NCBI GenBank assembly: GCA_963665395.2
Contig: OY762251.1
Coordinates: 1,984,001-2,048,000, forward strand
DNA: 64,000 bases
Source: Bin87 sp963665395
Lineage (GTDB): Bacteria; Chloroflexota; Dehalococcoidia; Lucifugimonadales; UBA3495
Direction of reading: 5' to 3'
Shown: one piece after another, positions 1-8,048 of the stretch
Layout of the letters: each line of letters begins with the position of its first letter
Position numbering within the stretch: the first letter of the stretch is position 1
Notes under the pieces: generated by a model
What the model saw: the letters and a program-made list of their open reading frames with translations, nothing else
What the model was told of the DNA's origin: nothing
Database searches by the model: none
Program-made: the position numbers and the translations under genes

Positions 1-1197
1 CGGCGGCAGACCAAGAATCTGTACGACTACCAGGACGCCGCGTTGCAGGACACCTTGGCCGGCTTTGAGGAACACGACCGCGGCAAGCTCATTATGGCCT
101 GTGGCTCCGGCAAAACCTTTACTGCTCTCCGCATCGCCGAGCGGGCGGTCGGAACCGGCGGAACCGTCCTGTTCCTCACCCCTTCCATCTCGCTGTTGTC
201 GCAATCCCTGATTGACTGGGCAAACGACGCCGACCTGCCCCTCAAACCCTTTGCCGTCTGTTCCGACACCAGGGCCGGCCGGCGCAGCAGCGACGACGAG
301 GATCTGTCGCCTTACGACCTCACGGAAACGCCGTCCACCAACCCGGAGCAACTGGCGGCGGGGTTCCGACGGGCCGACCTGCCGAACAACATGACGGTGG
401 TGTTCTCTACCTACCAGTCGCTGGACGTGGTGGCCGCGGCCCAACAGCGTTCCAACGGCCTGCCCGAATTCGACCTCATCATTTGCGACGAAGCCCACCG
501 CACCACCGGCGTGAGCGCCAGGCGGCTGACCGGACAGGACGAATCCAACTTCCAGCGGGTTCACGACAACGGGTTCATCGCCGGCAGGAAGCGGCTCTAC
601 ATGACCGCCACGCCGCGCATCTACGGCGACCGGGCCCGGCGCAAGGCCAACGACAGCCAGTTGGTGCTGGCGTCAATGGACGACGCATCGCTGTACGGGC
701 CGGAGTTTCACCGCCTGGGATTTGGCAAGGCCATCGAGCTGGGCATCCTGTCCGCCTACAAGGTGGTCATCTTCAACGTTGACCAGGAACAGGCCGGCAT
801 TGACCTGGACGCCCTGCTGTCCGATTCGGAAAGCGAAGTGAACATGGACAACGGCGCCCGCATGGTGGGCTGCTGGAACGGCCTGGGCAAGCGGACCGCC
901 GCCGGCCTGGACTTCGGCGGCGACGCCCAGCCGGCCAAACGCGCCGTCGCCTTCAGCAACGCCATCCGCCAGTCCAAGCAGTTCACCGAGTACTTCCCGC
1001 AAGTCATTGAGGCTTGCATCAACGCGGCCGGTGACGACCCGGAGAACTCGTTGCGCTGCCAGGTTGACCATGTGGACGGCACCCAGAACGCGCTGCAACG
1101 CGCCGACCGGCTGGCCTGGCTACGGCAGGAACCGGAGGCCGGCGTCTGCAAAATCCTGTCCAACGCCCGCTGCCTTACTGGCAGCGTTGCAATTTAG
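1..1197 (+). CDS. Restriction-type DEAD/DEAH helicase, 5' open, 3' truncated by IS
   Basis: The frame is open to the left edge, so the gene begins outside the window. The visible ~398 residues form a superfamily 2 helicase core: Walker A MACGSGKT (about 97-120), DEAH (487-498) and MTATPR (601-618). The wording YDYQDAA...LIMACGSGKTFTALRIAE and TATPRIYGD is typical of helicases in type ISP-like or type III-like restriction enzymes. That assignment is from family resemblance. Right after LSNARCLT, where the family continues into motifs V and VI, the frame runs into the inverted repeat at 1180 and stops five codons later. The product therefore lacks its second ATPase half and anything downstream, and is presumably inactive. 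Confidence 0.8.
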   Translation, partial: RRQTKNLYDYQDAALQDTLAGFEEHDRGKLIMACGSGKTFTALRIAERAVGTGGTVLFLTPSISLLSQSLIDWANDADLPLKPFAVCSDTRAGRRSSDDEDLSPYDLTETPSTNPEQLAAGFRRADLPNNMTVVFSTYQSLDVVAAAQQRSNGLPEFDLIICDEAHRTTGVSARRLTGQDESNFQRVHDNGFIAGRKRLYMTATPRIYGDRARRKANDSQLVLASMDDASLYGPEFHRLGFGKAIELGILSAYKVVIFNVDQEQAGIDLDALLSDSESEVNMDNGARMVGCWNGLGKRTAAGLDFGGDAQPAKRAVAFSNAIRQSKQFTEYFPQVIEACINAAGDDPENSLRCQVDHVDGTQNALQRADRLAWLRQEPEAGVCKILSNARCLTGSVAI

Positions 1198-2275
1198 GTG
1201 GTTTGATTGATGAGTCCGCGCTCTTGGAGCAGTATCAATAAGTTGTGCAGCGACCATACCGTTCCCTGCCGCTCTCGCCGTCGGTACTCCCGGTTCTGCC
1301 GTTCCAACCGTCCGCCTGGGGCGGATGGTCTTGAACCGAGTTTGCCCCGTCTGTAAATGGCGCCGGCCCTCGCGCAATGCTTCCCGGCGCCAATAGCGCG
1401 CCAGCCCGCCGGTCAAGGCCACCACCCGCTGCGCCCGCCCATCGTTGCCCCTCGGCCACGCTGACCGACGCCCGCCGGCCCCGCGCTTCGGACCAGCCCT
1501 CCCAACCCGGATTACGCCGGTACTCCCGCAGTAGATGGATGAAAGTGGCACAACTGATGGGGAACCTCCCGGCCATCGACCATTTGCAGGCCCGCCGCGA
1601 TGGCCCGGTCGCCATCGCTCACCACGTGAACCGGCGCCGTGGCGCCGTGCTGCCCGGCTTGGTCAATGGCCGCCTCCCCACCGGCGAAAGTAGCTCGAGC
1701 TACGCCTTTTTCATCCCGGATCACCTTCATTTCCACCCGGCCCGCCGCCGTCCGCGTCCACGACCATCCAGCTCCAACACCCGGCCCGCCAACCGCGGCT
1801 GACCCAACGGCTCCCGCCGCAACCACCGACACCCGCCTACGGCGGACTCTTCACCGCGCCTACCCAACCGCTGGCCGCCGCGTAACCCAGCCCCAGGGCC
1901 GCCAGTTTCAGGGCCAATTCGCCGGTTTTTTTGAGTACCGACGATAGCGCTCTTCCTCACCTCACCTAACACGTCGGCCCCGCTGCTCATCCGTCGGCAT
2001 TCTCCGCACCGGAGCGCCGATATCCGCAACTCCACCGCCCCGTAGCCGGTCATGATGGAACGACGATAAGCATGATGGCCGTGCATCGCCAACTGGCAAT
2101 CCGGACATAGCGGCTGATAAACGTCCAGCGCCGCCGGCAACGACTGGCGCAGTAGCCCCGGGATTTCCTGCTCCAACTCGGTTTCCAATTGATACAAAAG
2201 CCCCATGGTGGACACCCCCAAAACCGGCCCGCTACCCCCTTCCTACAATCAAACCACCTAAATCGGAACGCTACC
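1180..2275 (-). mobile_element. IS element with ~30 bp imperfect terminal inverted repeats
   Basis: Left end GGCAGCGTTGCAATTTAGGT and right end (complement) GGTAGCGTTCCGATTTAGGT continue as GGTTTGATTG on both sides, giving a ~30 bp inverted repeat around a 1.1 kb body. The body holds a frameshifted minus-strand transposase. The flanks show no target duplication, and the coding sequences on each side are unrelated (helicase left, FN3 right). This suggests a deletion or recombination between two copies rather than simple insertion. A 133 bp relative at 40443-40575 does have a 9 bp duplication. Nine-bp duplications together with this protein layout recall ISKra4-type elements, but the family is not certain. 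Confidence 0.8.
1193..2221 (-). pseudogene. Frameshifted transposase of the 1180-2275 IS
   Basis: The coding signal is split over several minus frames. The N-terminal piece (1727-2221) has a zinc-ribbon-like CPDCQLAMHGHHAYRRS followed by LRCGEC. The middle piece (within 1512-1832) has VVSDGDRAI and HQLCHFH, typical of a DDE catalytic core. The last piece ends QERGLINQTT with its stop inside the left inverted repeat (TAA, plus-strand 1193-1195). No single frame covers the protein, so the element is not autonomous now. A start at 2206 (MGLLYQLE) is also possible. Confidence 0.7.
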
Positions 2276-2787
2276 GTGGCTTCCATCAAGGTCTGGTGGG
2301 GGACACCGCAGGGCGGAGCGTATGACTACATCGTGGACTATAGCAATAACCACCGGCAGTCCTGGCATCGCCTGCTCAGCTGCCACCGGAAGCACCTGGT
2401 GAAAATCGGCAACCTGTTCCGGGCGGGACGTATTACTTCGTCGTGCGGGCTTGCAACAGCCAGGGCTGTTCCGACTGGACCGGGTCGCCGCCGGCAGGAC
2501 CGCCGGCCAACGTGTCGTCGGTGTCGGTGACGCATAACGGCAGCAGCCTGTCGGCGTCGTGGCCGGGGGCGGCGGGGGCCAGCAAGTACCACGTAACCTA
2601 CAGCTCGGACGGCGGAAATAGCTGGAGCCTGGTGGCCCTGAACCACCCCACGACCAGCATCACCATCGACAACGCCGACTCCACCAAGACCTACGTCGTC
2701 GGCGTGCGGGCCCGCAACTCTGCCGGCGACAGCGGGTGGGTCAACTTGGCCCCGGCGGCCCCGCCCTGGGACCTGTTGACGTTTCCC

Positions 2788-2813
2788 GTCATTCCCGCGA
2801 AAGCGGGAATCCA
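2788..2813. repeat. Interspersed palindromic repeat (GTCATTCCCGCGAAAG...)
   Basis: GTCATTCCCGCG-AAAG-CGGGAATCCA forms a short hairpin. Related copies with longer loops occur at 40033-40084, 48740-48833 and 53944-53998, and a fragment at 42612-42632. It lies in the 3' end of the FN3 remnant. Confidence 0.75.
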
Positions 2814-2835
2814 ATTGTCAGCAGCAGGATTTCCC

Positions 2836-2930
2836 GGATGGAAAGGATTGCCAGGATTGGCTGAGCCGTTGCCGTTAGGCAATCTCAATCCTGATAATCC
2901 GTCAAATCCCGTAAATCCAGCTTCTGAAAG
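2836..2930. repeat. AATCC/ATCCTG-type degenerate repeat tract
   Basis: The tract GGATTGCCAGGATTGG ... AATCCTGATAATCCGTCAAA ... CCCGTAAATCCAGCTTCTGA is built of ATCC units. Similar strings, always ending in a CTTCTGA motif, lie at 57298-57345 and 57861-57905. It is an interspersed intergenic repeat with no coding potential of its own. Confidence 0.5.
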
Positions 2931-2996
2931 GCCCTCGGAACCCGGGTAGTCCTGAACTACCAACAGCTGCCCTGGACGCGATATAATCGTCATCAA

Positions 2997-3776
2997 GTGA
3001 ACGCCATGACGCAGCAGAACATAGCCACCTTGCAAGATTTCCTGGACGCCCTTGACCAGAGTCCGGACCTGCAACGGGAGTTCCACAAGCACTTGGTCAA
3101 CGTCATCCGCAACGACGACGACCTGCGCCAGGAAATAAGAAAGGAAATCCTCACCGAGGAACTCCTCCAACTCCCGGCCAGGTTCACGCGCTTGGAAGAG
3201 GACGTCGCGGAGATCAAGCAGGACGTCGTCCAATTATCCGGCCGGGTAACCAACCTGGAGGAAGTCCAAGCTGACATACTGCGCCGGGTCACCAACCTGG
3301 AGGAAGGCCAGGCACGTCTTGAGCAAGGGCAAACCCGCATGTCCGGGCAGCTCTCCCACTTGATGGGCAACGACTACGAAACGAAAGCAATCGAGCAGTC
3401 CAGGCGACGGGTAAGGAGACACTTGGGAAGCGAACGCGCCACCTTAGTGTACGCCAGTGGCCAGAACTCGGAGACATTCGAAAACGAGATTCTGCTTCCC
3501 GCCATACGTCAAGGGCGCATTGACCGGCGCCAGGCGGACCAACTGGAAGAAGCCGACTGCATCATCCGCTGCGAGGATGAGCAAGGCAACATCGTGTGCG
3601 GCGTGGTGGAAATATCCATGACAGTCCAGGACCACGACCGCAACAGAGCCGTCGAGCGAGCCGAGATCTTCAGCCGGGCTACCGGCTACCGCACTCTGCC
3701 GTTCGTAGTCGGACAGGAACAGGAACCACCCGCATCGGAAGCCCTGGACGTTCCGTTCCTGCAATTCCGGCAGTAG
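2997..3776 (+). CDS. Coiled-coil protein with PD-(D/E)XK-like C-terminal region
   Basis: A 259-residue protein of unknown function. Residues ~1-55 are a helical head ending ILTEELLQLPARFTRLE. Residues ~60-115 are a coiled coil of heptads (IKQDVVQLSGRVTNLEEVQ). The C-terminal ~120 residues contain CGVVEISMTVQDHDRNRAVE and TLPFVVGQE, in which VVEIS could be the E-x-K/S strand of a PD-(D/E)XK-like fold; this is inference. The protein at 14178-14867 shares the same architecture and the LTEE-LPAR segment, so the two are distant paralogs. The start is GTG 2997 or ATG 3006. A TATAAT box at 2982-2987 sits so close that the message may be leaderless. Confidence 0.8.
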   Translation: MNAMTQQNIATLQDFLDALDQSPDLQREFHKHLVNVIRNDDDLRQEIRKEILTEELLQLPARFTRLEEDVAEIKQDVVQLSGRVTNLEEVQADILRRVTNLEEGQARLEQGQTRMSGQLSHLMGNDYETKAIEQSRRRVRRHLGSERATLVYASGQNSETFENEILLPAIRQGRIDRRQADQLEEADCIIRCEDEQGNIVCGVVEISMTVQDHDRNRAVERAEIFSRATGYRTLPFVVGQEQEPPASEALDVPFLQFRQ

Positions 3777-3792
3777 GCGCCATCCCTGCCAC

Positions 3793-3999
3793 TCAACAGT
3801 AGACTGCTCGGCCAAACTCTGAACGCGCCCCGGAAATTGGCGCTTCGCCTGTTGCCTCGCCACTGTTGCACTCTCGCTGCAACGTGCGCAGGTTCGTCCG
3901 GCTGGGTCGGTCCGGGTGATCCGCCTGCCGCCGGTCCGGCAGTGCCATCGCACTGGCGTCTGGGTCCTCCTGTAGCCACTCCGACACGTTGCGCCACAC
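3793..3999 (-). pseudogene. Transposase/integrase N-terminal relic
   Basis: The minus frame reads VSEWLQEDPDASAMALPDRR ... NLRTLQRECNSGEATG. This resembles the WL.EDP..TA....LQ...P....LRTLQRR segment ahead of the catalytic domain in IS21/ISNCY-like integrase transposases. No catalytic domain follows, so this is at most a fragment. The resemblance is from memory of the motif only. Confidence 0.35.
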
Positions 4000-4001
4000 G
4001 C

Positions 4002-4468
4002 CTTCAAAAGGGTCCTTCCGAGTTCGCCGGCGGCGAAATTGAGCTCAAGGCCGGCGGCGGCAGCATCATTCCAGACGTGGTGATGATTGCCTTTGGGGAC
4101 GACGACAGGCTTGTCCGGTTTGAGCGAGCGCAATCGACTGGGATGCGGAACAACCCGACCGCGACGGAACCGAACCCTTCGGCTACCGCTTCGTGGACGC
4201 CACCAACGTCGCCATCCCGGAGGCCCTGCTCAATCACGGCCTCAGCGTTGCGGAGGGCCGCCACGTGATGGACATCCTGGAGTGCGATAGCTCGTTCATC
4301 AGCGCGATGATCGACGATAAGCACGGGGTAACCATGGGCGCCGACGCGCTGCCCAGCGTCAACGACCGGCTGCTGAATGACGGCACGAACCCGCTCCACG
4401 TGATGGCCGACGTATTCGAGCATCCGCTGGAAAAGCCCGGCGCCGGCAGCTGGCATCTTGAAGGATGA
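4002..4468 (+). pseudogene. Decayed coding remnant, function unknown
   Basis: Two plus frames carry protein-like sequence in series. The first (about 4010-4140) reads EFAGGEIELKAGGGSIIPDV and FGDDDRLVRFERAQ. After a shift near 4150 another reads FGYRFVDATNVAIPEALLNH and continues to HLEG at 4468. Neither has a credible start, and I do not recognise the family. It is best read as a pseudogene of an unknown protein. Confidence 0.3.
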
Positions 4469-4480
4469 GCGCAACGCCAC

Positions 4481-4971
4481 CGGGGTCGGTCAGCGCGCCA
4501 CTTTGACCGGCGTCCAGATGAGCCTGGGTTACGGGTACGTGGTAGAGGTTTGGCATTCGGTTTGCTTGCTCCTTTCGCTCTTTGTGGTATGTGCCTGAGC
4601 ACAATCAGGCCATTCAAATCAGTTGTTGGCAATCACCAACGGGTACCTGGTCTCCCAATTCTGCCGATTCAACAACAGTGGCGGGCCTTGCCGCGGGTCG
4701 GCGCGCGGGCTTGCTCATCCGATGAAGAACTCCTCCCACTGGTGGTGTGCATAGGGCAACTGAATCAGCCACGCCCATACCAACACCGAGATCACCAAGG
4801 TGCGCCATTCGAGAATGGCCGCAGTGAGCAAGGCCGGATTGACGCCCCTGGTGGCCCGCAATTGCGGCAGAGCGTCGTTCAGAAAGTACGAATACTACCT
4901 CGCCACTCCCGACCCCCTCAGACAACCTCTTCACCATTCACCAACATCAAACCGGGTACTCGTGAGATCGC
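4481..4971. other. Intergenic DNA without recognisable gene
   Basis: The short frames here have no start signals, no repeats and no protein-like pattern. I see no promoter, RNA or transposon end. It separates the 4002-4468 remnant from the IS1-like element. Confidence 0.4.
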
Positions 4972-5887
4972 GGTATTCTCAACACGCGCTGGTGTTAGAT
5001 TAGATCATGCCGAACCCACACCAGCGTCAGGGCGTCCCGCAACGCTCCCGCTCGCTTGCGGTACCCCTTCGTCTGCCGTCCCAGCCGGCTCGGCTCAGCT
5101 CAGCTTCCCCCGCAACCGCGAGCGCAGTCCCTCGTTCCGGTTCACCGCTCCGCCTTTCCCCACTACCTGTCGGTCCGCAGGCCGCCGGTGGTACACCCGA
5201 TACCCGTCGCTGCGGTACAACTCAGCCGCCGGCAACCGACCGTACAATCGCCGCAACGTCGCCTCCCCACGACTGCCCACCGCAAAGTCGGACCACCGCC
5301 CTCCGTCCGGCTCCTCCACCACTGCGGTCCAAATCCGCCGGAACGCCGTTTCCCCCGACGCCGACTGCCCACGTAAGTCCACAGCTCGTCTCGTCAAAGG
5401 AAAGCACCCGGGCCAGGAAAGCACCCGGGACAGGGGACGACCGACCGGCCGGCTGGCTATTTCCATCCCGGCGCCCACTCCCCGCCAGCTGCGGGGACGC
5501 TGGCGCCGACGCCGCGCGTCCCGCAACGCCGCTCGGAACTGCCGGGCTTTTTTAATCCCGGAATACACCGGGCCCGCTTTCACCCCCAAAGTCCGACTGA
5601 TGACCGACACGTTCGCCCCTGCAACTCAACGTACAGCCCCACCGCCGGGGTCTTGACCGCTTCCGAGTAGCAACTGCGTTGCCCTCGGGAGTGAAACGGT
5701 AAAGACACTGGCCGCAACGGCAGGTCGGCTTGTTCCGAGAGCGTCCGTCCTTGCTTGGGGGTCCGGTTGGAACCACAGCGCGGACAGCGCCGGTCATCCC
5801 GATAAACGCGCTGGGACAGCAGCATCACCTCCCGGACATTGTCATATCACCCGCAGTCTTACTACACCAGCGCGTGTTGAGAATACC
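4972..5887 (-). mobile_element. IS1-family-like element, inactive
   Basis: Both ends read GGTATTCTCAACACGCGCTG then GTGT, a perfect 24 bp inverted repeat bounding 916 bp. The size and coding content (InsA zinc ribbon plus InsB-like catalytic domain on the minus strand) fit the IS1 family. The flanks show no 8-9 bp duplication, so one flank has probably been altered since insertion. Confidence 0.85.
4987..5828 (-). pseudogene. IS1-family transposase with multiple frameshifts
   Basis: Reading from 5828 on the minus strand: RRCPRCGSNRTPKQGRTLSE (zinc ribbon), then a shift to RNKPTCRCGQCLYRFTPEG. A third frame (5095-5610) gives TLGVKAGPVYSGIKKAR and the InsB-like stretch IWTAVVEEPDGG ... YRSDGYRVYH ... 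NRNEGLRSRL. Another shift near 5095 leads to RLGRQTKGYRKRAGALRDAL. At least three frame changes are needed to restore one protein, so the gene is dead. Confidence 0.8.
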
Positions 5888-6164
5888 CAACCCGCTTTCA
5901 TCCGTCACCTACCCCGGTCAGCCCCACGGCGGCGCGCTACGCGAAACTGCCATGGCATCGACCTCCTACGCGTACCCACTTGTATGTTGCAGTAGCCGGG
6001 CAGATGGGCCAATCTGCGCTGCTCACTGCTGCCATACTGGAGCGTCCTGTCCTGGGCCTCATGCTGGCGTTGGTTTGCTGCGCCGCTCTGGGTCGAGTTC
6101 GGGAGTTGGACTGACGGGAAGGCGAGCGTTTTACCGTCCCCATATAGAAAAATATAGAAAAGCC

Positions 6165-6309
6165 ACACGCGTACCCGGTTTCGTGTGAACTGTCATTGCG
6201 AGCGCAGCGTGGCAATCTCGTTGGGGCGACGTCATATCTGCGGCGACGAGATTGACATCCGCCAAAGGCGGACTACGCTCCTCGCAATGACAAACTGGGT
6301 ACGCGTGAG
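6165..6309. repeat. MITE-like palindromic element, family B
   Basis: The ends CACACGCGTACCCGG and (complement) CTCACGCGTACCCAG bracket an internal palindrome GTCATTGCGAGCGCAGCG ... CGCTCCTCGCAATGAC. A better preserved copy with target duplication is at 57082-57227, a half copy at 7935-8010, an inner-core copy at 56014-56125, and a fragment lies inside the 40443 element. There is no coding capacity. Confidence 0.75.
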
Positions 6310-6387
6310 CAAAATTTGACGTAGCCGGCCGCCCTTGCTTATCTGGCCACGCTACAGCTTTCCTCATCCTGACGGAATGCCCCGTTA

Positions 6388-6494
6388 GTCCCAGGAATGG
6401 TTCTTCTCGGTCGAGGCTCCGTGCCTCCTTGCGGGACCATTCTGGGATGAGGGCTGTAGCAAGTAACCTTGACCAGCCGCAAGGGGGTTCCTAA
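6388..6494 (+). promoter_or_regulatory. Structured 5' leader with RBS-sequestering pseudoknot (candidate)
   Basis: GAATGGTTC (6395-6403) pairs with GGACCATTC (6434-6442). The enclosed loop holds a small hairpin with CGAGGCT and the single strand CCTCCTTGCGG (6424-6434). That strand is complementary over 11 positions, with one G-U, to CCGCAAGGGGG (6477-6487), the ribosome binding site of the gene at 6495. The same arrangement occurs at 24351-24509. I do not recognise it as a known riboswitch class. Confidence 0.55.
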
Positions 6495-7373
6495 ATGCGC
6501 GTTCTCACCGTTCCCACTTCGATAATATCGCTAGCGCTGTTGGCCGTCGCCGTACTCCTGTTCGCCGTCGTCAATCCGGCAGTAGCGCAAACGTCCGCAC
6601 CGGCTGCTCCCGTCGTTGTTGCGACCAGCAACGGCGGGGAACTCCAGGTATCGTGGAACCACGCGTTTGGTGCGCGTTTCTATACCGTGGGTTGGGTTAG
6701 TGAGGACGAATATCAAGACATGCAGTCCGCTGGACGCGATTGGTTGGACGCCTTCCACTACGCGACCGTCTCCGAGTCTTACACCAACCACACCATCAGC
6801 GGATTGAAGCCAGCTTCCGACTATTACGTCATCGTCGGTGCCCAGGCCGCACGTTTTGGTGGTGAGCCACCGGCATGGTCTGGATGGTCAGCACTCGTAA
6901 CCACCTCAGATGACGTCTGTCCTGCGATGACGCCCGCGCCCACGGCAACGCCAATCCCCACACCAACACCAGCGGTTACGCTCACGCCGATGCCGACCGC
7001 CACTCCAATTCCGACGCCAACGCCAACGCCAGCCCCAACCAACACGCCTGCGCCAACATTGGTTCCAGGTAGCACCCCGCTGCATCCGGCCAACCAAAGC
7101 GTCACCGAAGCAGGCCGGAATTTCTTTATCAGTTGGGATGTGTCTCCCGGAACAACATATTATGAAATTTGGCGTTGTGATTCGTACATCGTTGGATATT
7201 GTGATGGTGAATTTTTGTATAGACCCGGGTGGGAGAAAATTGCGCCCCAGGTCACAACTACCACCTACATCGATACCTACGTGCCCGAAGCCACTCTGCC
7301 GAATTTGATTTTGACCGTCTATTACTCGGTGCAGGCGTGCAATCGTTATGGATGTTCGGGTGTACTCAGATAG
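6495..7373 (+). CDS. Secreted fibronectin type III protein with Thr/Pro linker
   Basis: A 292-residue exported protein. Residues ~1-32 are a signal peptide with cleavage likely after AVAQ. An FN3 domain follows (about 35-135: GELQVSWNHAFGARFYTVGW ... YYVIVGAQAARF). Then comes a ~55-residue linker of TPxPTxTPIPTPTP repeats (about 140-195), a typical extracellular spacer, and a second FN3-like domain with four Cys (FFISWDVSPGTTYYEIWRCD ... VYYSVQACNRYGCSG). The role is probably cell-surface or matrix adhesion. The start follows an AAGGGGGT ribosome site that the leader can mask. The second domain is visibly AT-richer than the first. It resembles the remnant at 2276-2949. Confidence 0.85.
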   Translation: MRVLTVPTSIISLALLAVAVLLFAVVNPAVAQTSAPAAPVVVATSNGGELQVSWNHAFGARFYTVGWVSEDEYQDMQSAGRDWLDAFHYATVSESYTNHTISGLKPASDYYVIVGAQAARFGGEPPAWSGWSALVTTSDDVCPAMTPAPTATPIPTPTPAVTLTPMPTATPIPTPTPTPAPTNTPAPTLVPGSTPLHPANQSVTEAGRNFFISWDVSPGTTYYEIWRCDSYIVGYCDGEFLYRPGWEKIAPQVTTTTYIDTYVPEATLPNLILTVYYSVQACNRYGCSGVLR

Positions 7374-7408
7374 AGCAATATTGCATAGGAGGTGATAACA
7401 AGCAAAAA

Positions 7409-7445
7409 GAAGCCTCCGGTGCAACCAACCACCGGAGGCTTCCCC
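7409..7445 (-). terminator. Strong hairpin, terminator-like on the minus strand
   Basis: GAAGCCTCCGGTG (7409-7421) pairs perfectly with CACCGGAGGCTTC (7430-7442). Read on the minus strand it is followed by TTTTTGC, giving an intrinsic terminator. On the plus strand, just downstream of the FN3 gene, the U-tract is missing. It may still act as a 3' stabilising hairpin there. Confidence 0.55.
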
Positions 7446-7558
7446 AGAGAAATTACCGGCACCAAGACAACCAATCTGGTGCCGGCATCTCCAGTAAAAA
7501 CTGGCGAAAATATCCCTGTCAATCCCCAGAGGAAATCTACCACCAGAGGAAACTTACC

Positions 7559-7753
7559 ATGACAACCATCGTAGCAACAGCAGGCATTCCCAATGACGAT
7601 GATTTCTGTCTATGTGGATGCGGCGAGCGAACCAGCGAAAACAATCATTTCGTGCAAACGCACGACAGCAAACTGTACCGAGCCATAATGGAAGGCACCG
7701 CTCACAGGTTGGTGTACGAGCATATCAGGCGCATCGACCCGTACCGGAGATAA
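7559..7753 (+). CDS. Small Cys-rich (CxCGCG) putative zinc protein
   Basis: A 64-residue protein. The segment CLCGCGERTSENNHFVQTHD has the spacing C-x-C-G-C-G...F..xHD found in small zinc-binding proteins of unknown function. Three Cys and a His could form one metal site. The rest is a short helix ending RRIDPYRR. The start ATG has an AGAGGAAAC stretch upstream. It is followed after 15 nt by a terminator, so this is probably a real single-gene unit. The 7443-7558 gap also has a CCGGCACCA...TGGTGCCGG hairpin. Confidence 0.6.
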   Translation: MTTIVATAGIPNDDDFCLCGCGERTSENNHFVQTHDSKLYRAIMEGTAHRLVYEHIRRIDPYRR

Positions 7754-7768
7754 CCACACACGATCGTA

Positions 7769-7803
7769 GCGGGCGAGGTTGATTGACCCCGCCCGCCTTT
7801 GTT
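7769..7803 (+). terminator. Intrinsic terminator after the small Cys-rich gene
   Basis: GCGGGCGAGG (7769-7778) pairs with CCCCGCCCGC (7787-7796) across an 8 nt loop with one mismatch, followed by CTTTG. The U-tract is short, so termination may be incomplete. Confidence 0.65.
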
Positions 7804-7892
7804 CTGCCGCCGTGGCAGCGCGGGATACGGTGATGGTTAGAGTACGCCAATAACTTGCTCATTTCGTGGGGGGCTAGCTATCCTAATAAGCC

Positions 7893-7990
7893 CCGACGGG
7901 AAGGCGAAGCGTTTTGCCGTACCCTTGATATAGAAAAGCCTCACGCGCACCCGGTTTTGTGTGAACTGTCATTGCGAGCGAAGCGCGGCA
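7893..7990. repeat. Direct repeat of the 6114-6210 segment, ending in half of MITE family B
   Basis: GACGGGAAGGCGAAGCGTTT ... ATATAGAAAAGCC ... GTGTGAACTGTCATTGCGAG matches 6114-6210 nearly base for base, apart from a small indel. The two copies lie in the same orientation on either side of the FN3 gene, its leader and the small Cys-rich gene. The right half of the MITE is missing here. Confidence 0.65.
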
Positions 7991-8048
7991 AGCTCGTTGC
8001 TCCCACGATTCCCGACGGCCAAACCGCGGACTGAAGCAAGCGTGAAAA

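Larger units (their letters stand above)
2276..2949 (+). pseudogene. 5'-truncated fibronectin type III protein remnant
   Basis: Immediately right of the IS, one frame reads SIKVWWGTPQGGAYDYIVDY, the start of an FN3 strand pattern without a start codon. The pattern shifts frame near 2400-2440 and continues as VRACNSQGCSDWTG. A second FN3 repeat follows (VSVTHNGSSLSASWPGA ... KTYVVGVRARNSAGDSGW). After the last FN3 strand the frame runs into an interspersed repeat (PVIPAKAGIQ) and ends without a domain. It was probably the C-terminal part of a secreted multi-FN3 protein like that at 6495, whose 5' part was lost in the IS-linked rearrangement. The frame 2443-2949 alone could still be called as an ORF. 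Confidence 0.6.

Noticed and set aside
1377..1947. Plus-strand Pro/Arg-rich frames within the first IS
   Set aside because: They are antisense to the recognisable transposase pieces and have no family features.
5095..5610. Intact IS1 transposase gene
   Set aside because: The 171-codon frame covers only part of the protein; both the zinc-ribbon start and the C-terminal end lie in other frames.
6920..7060. CRISPR-like short repeats
   Set aside because: These are in-frame TPxPT codon repeats of a linker with no spacers. No CRISPR array or cas gene was seen anywhere in the window.
6824..7105. A minus frame coding a Gly/Val repeat protein
   Set aside because: It is the antisense of the Thr/Pro linker codons of the FN3 protein; the repeat pattern is a mirror, not a gene.
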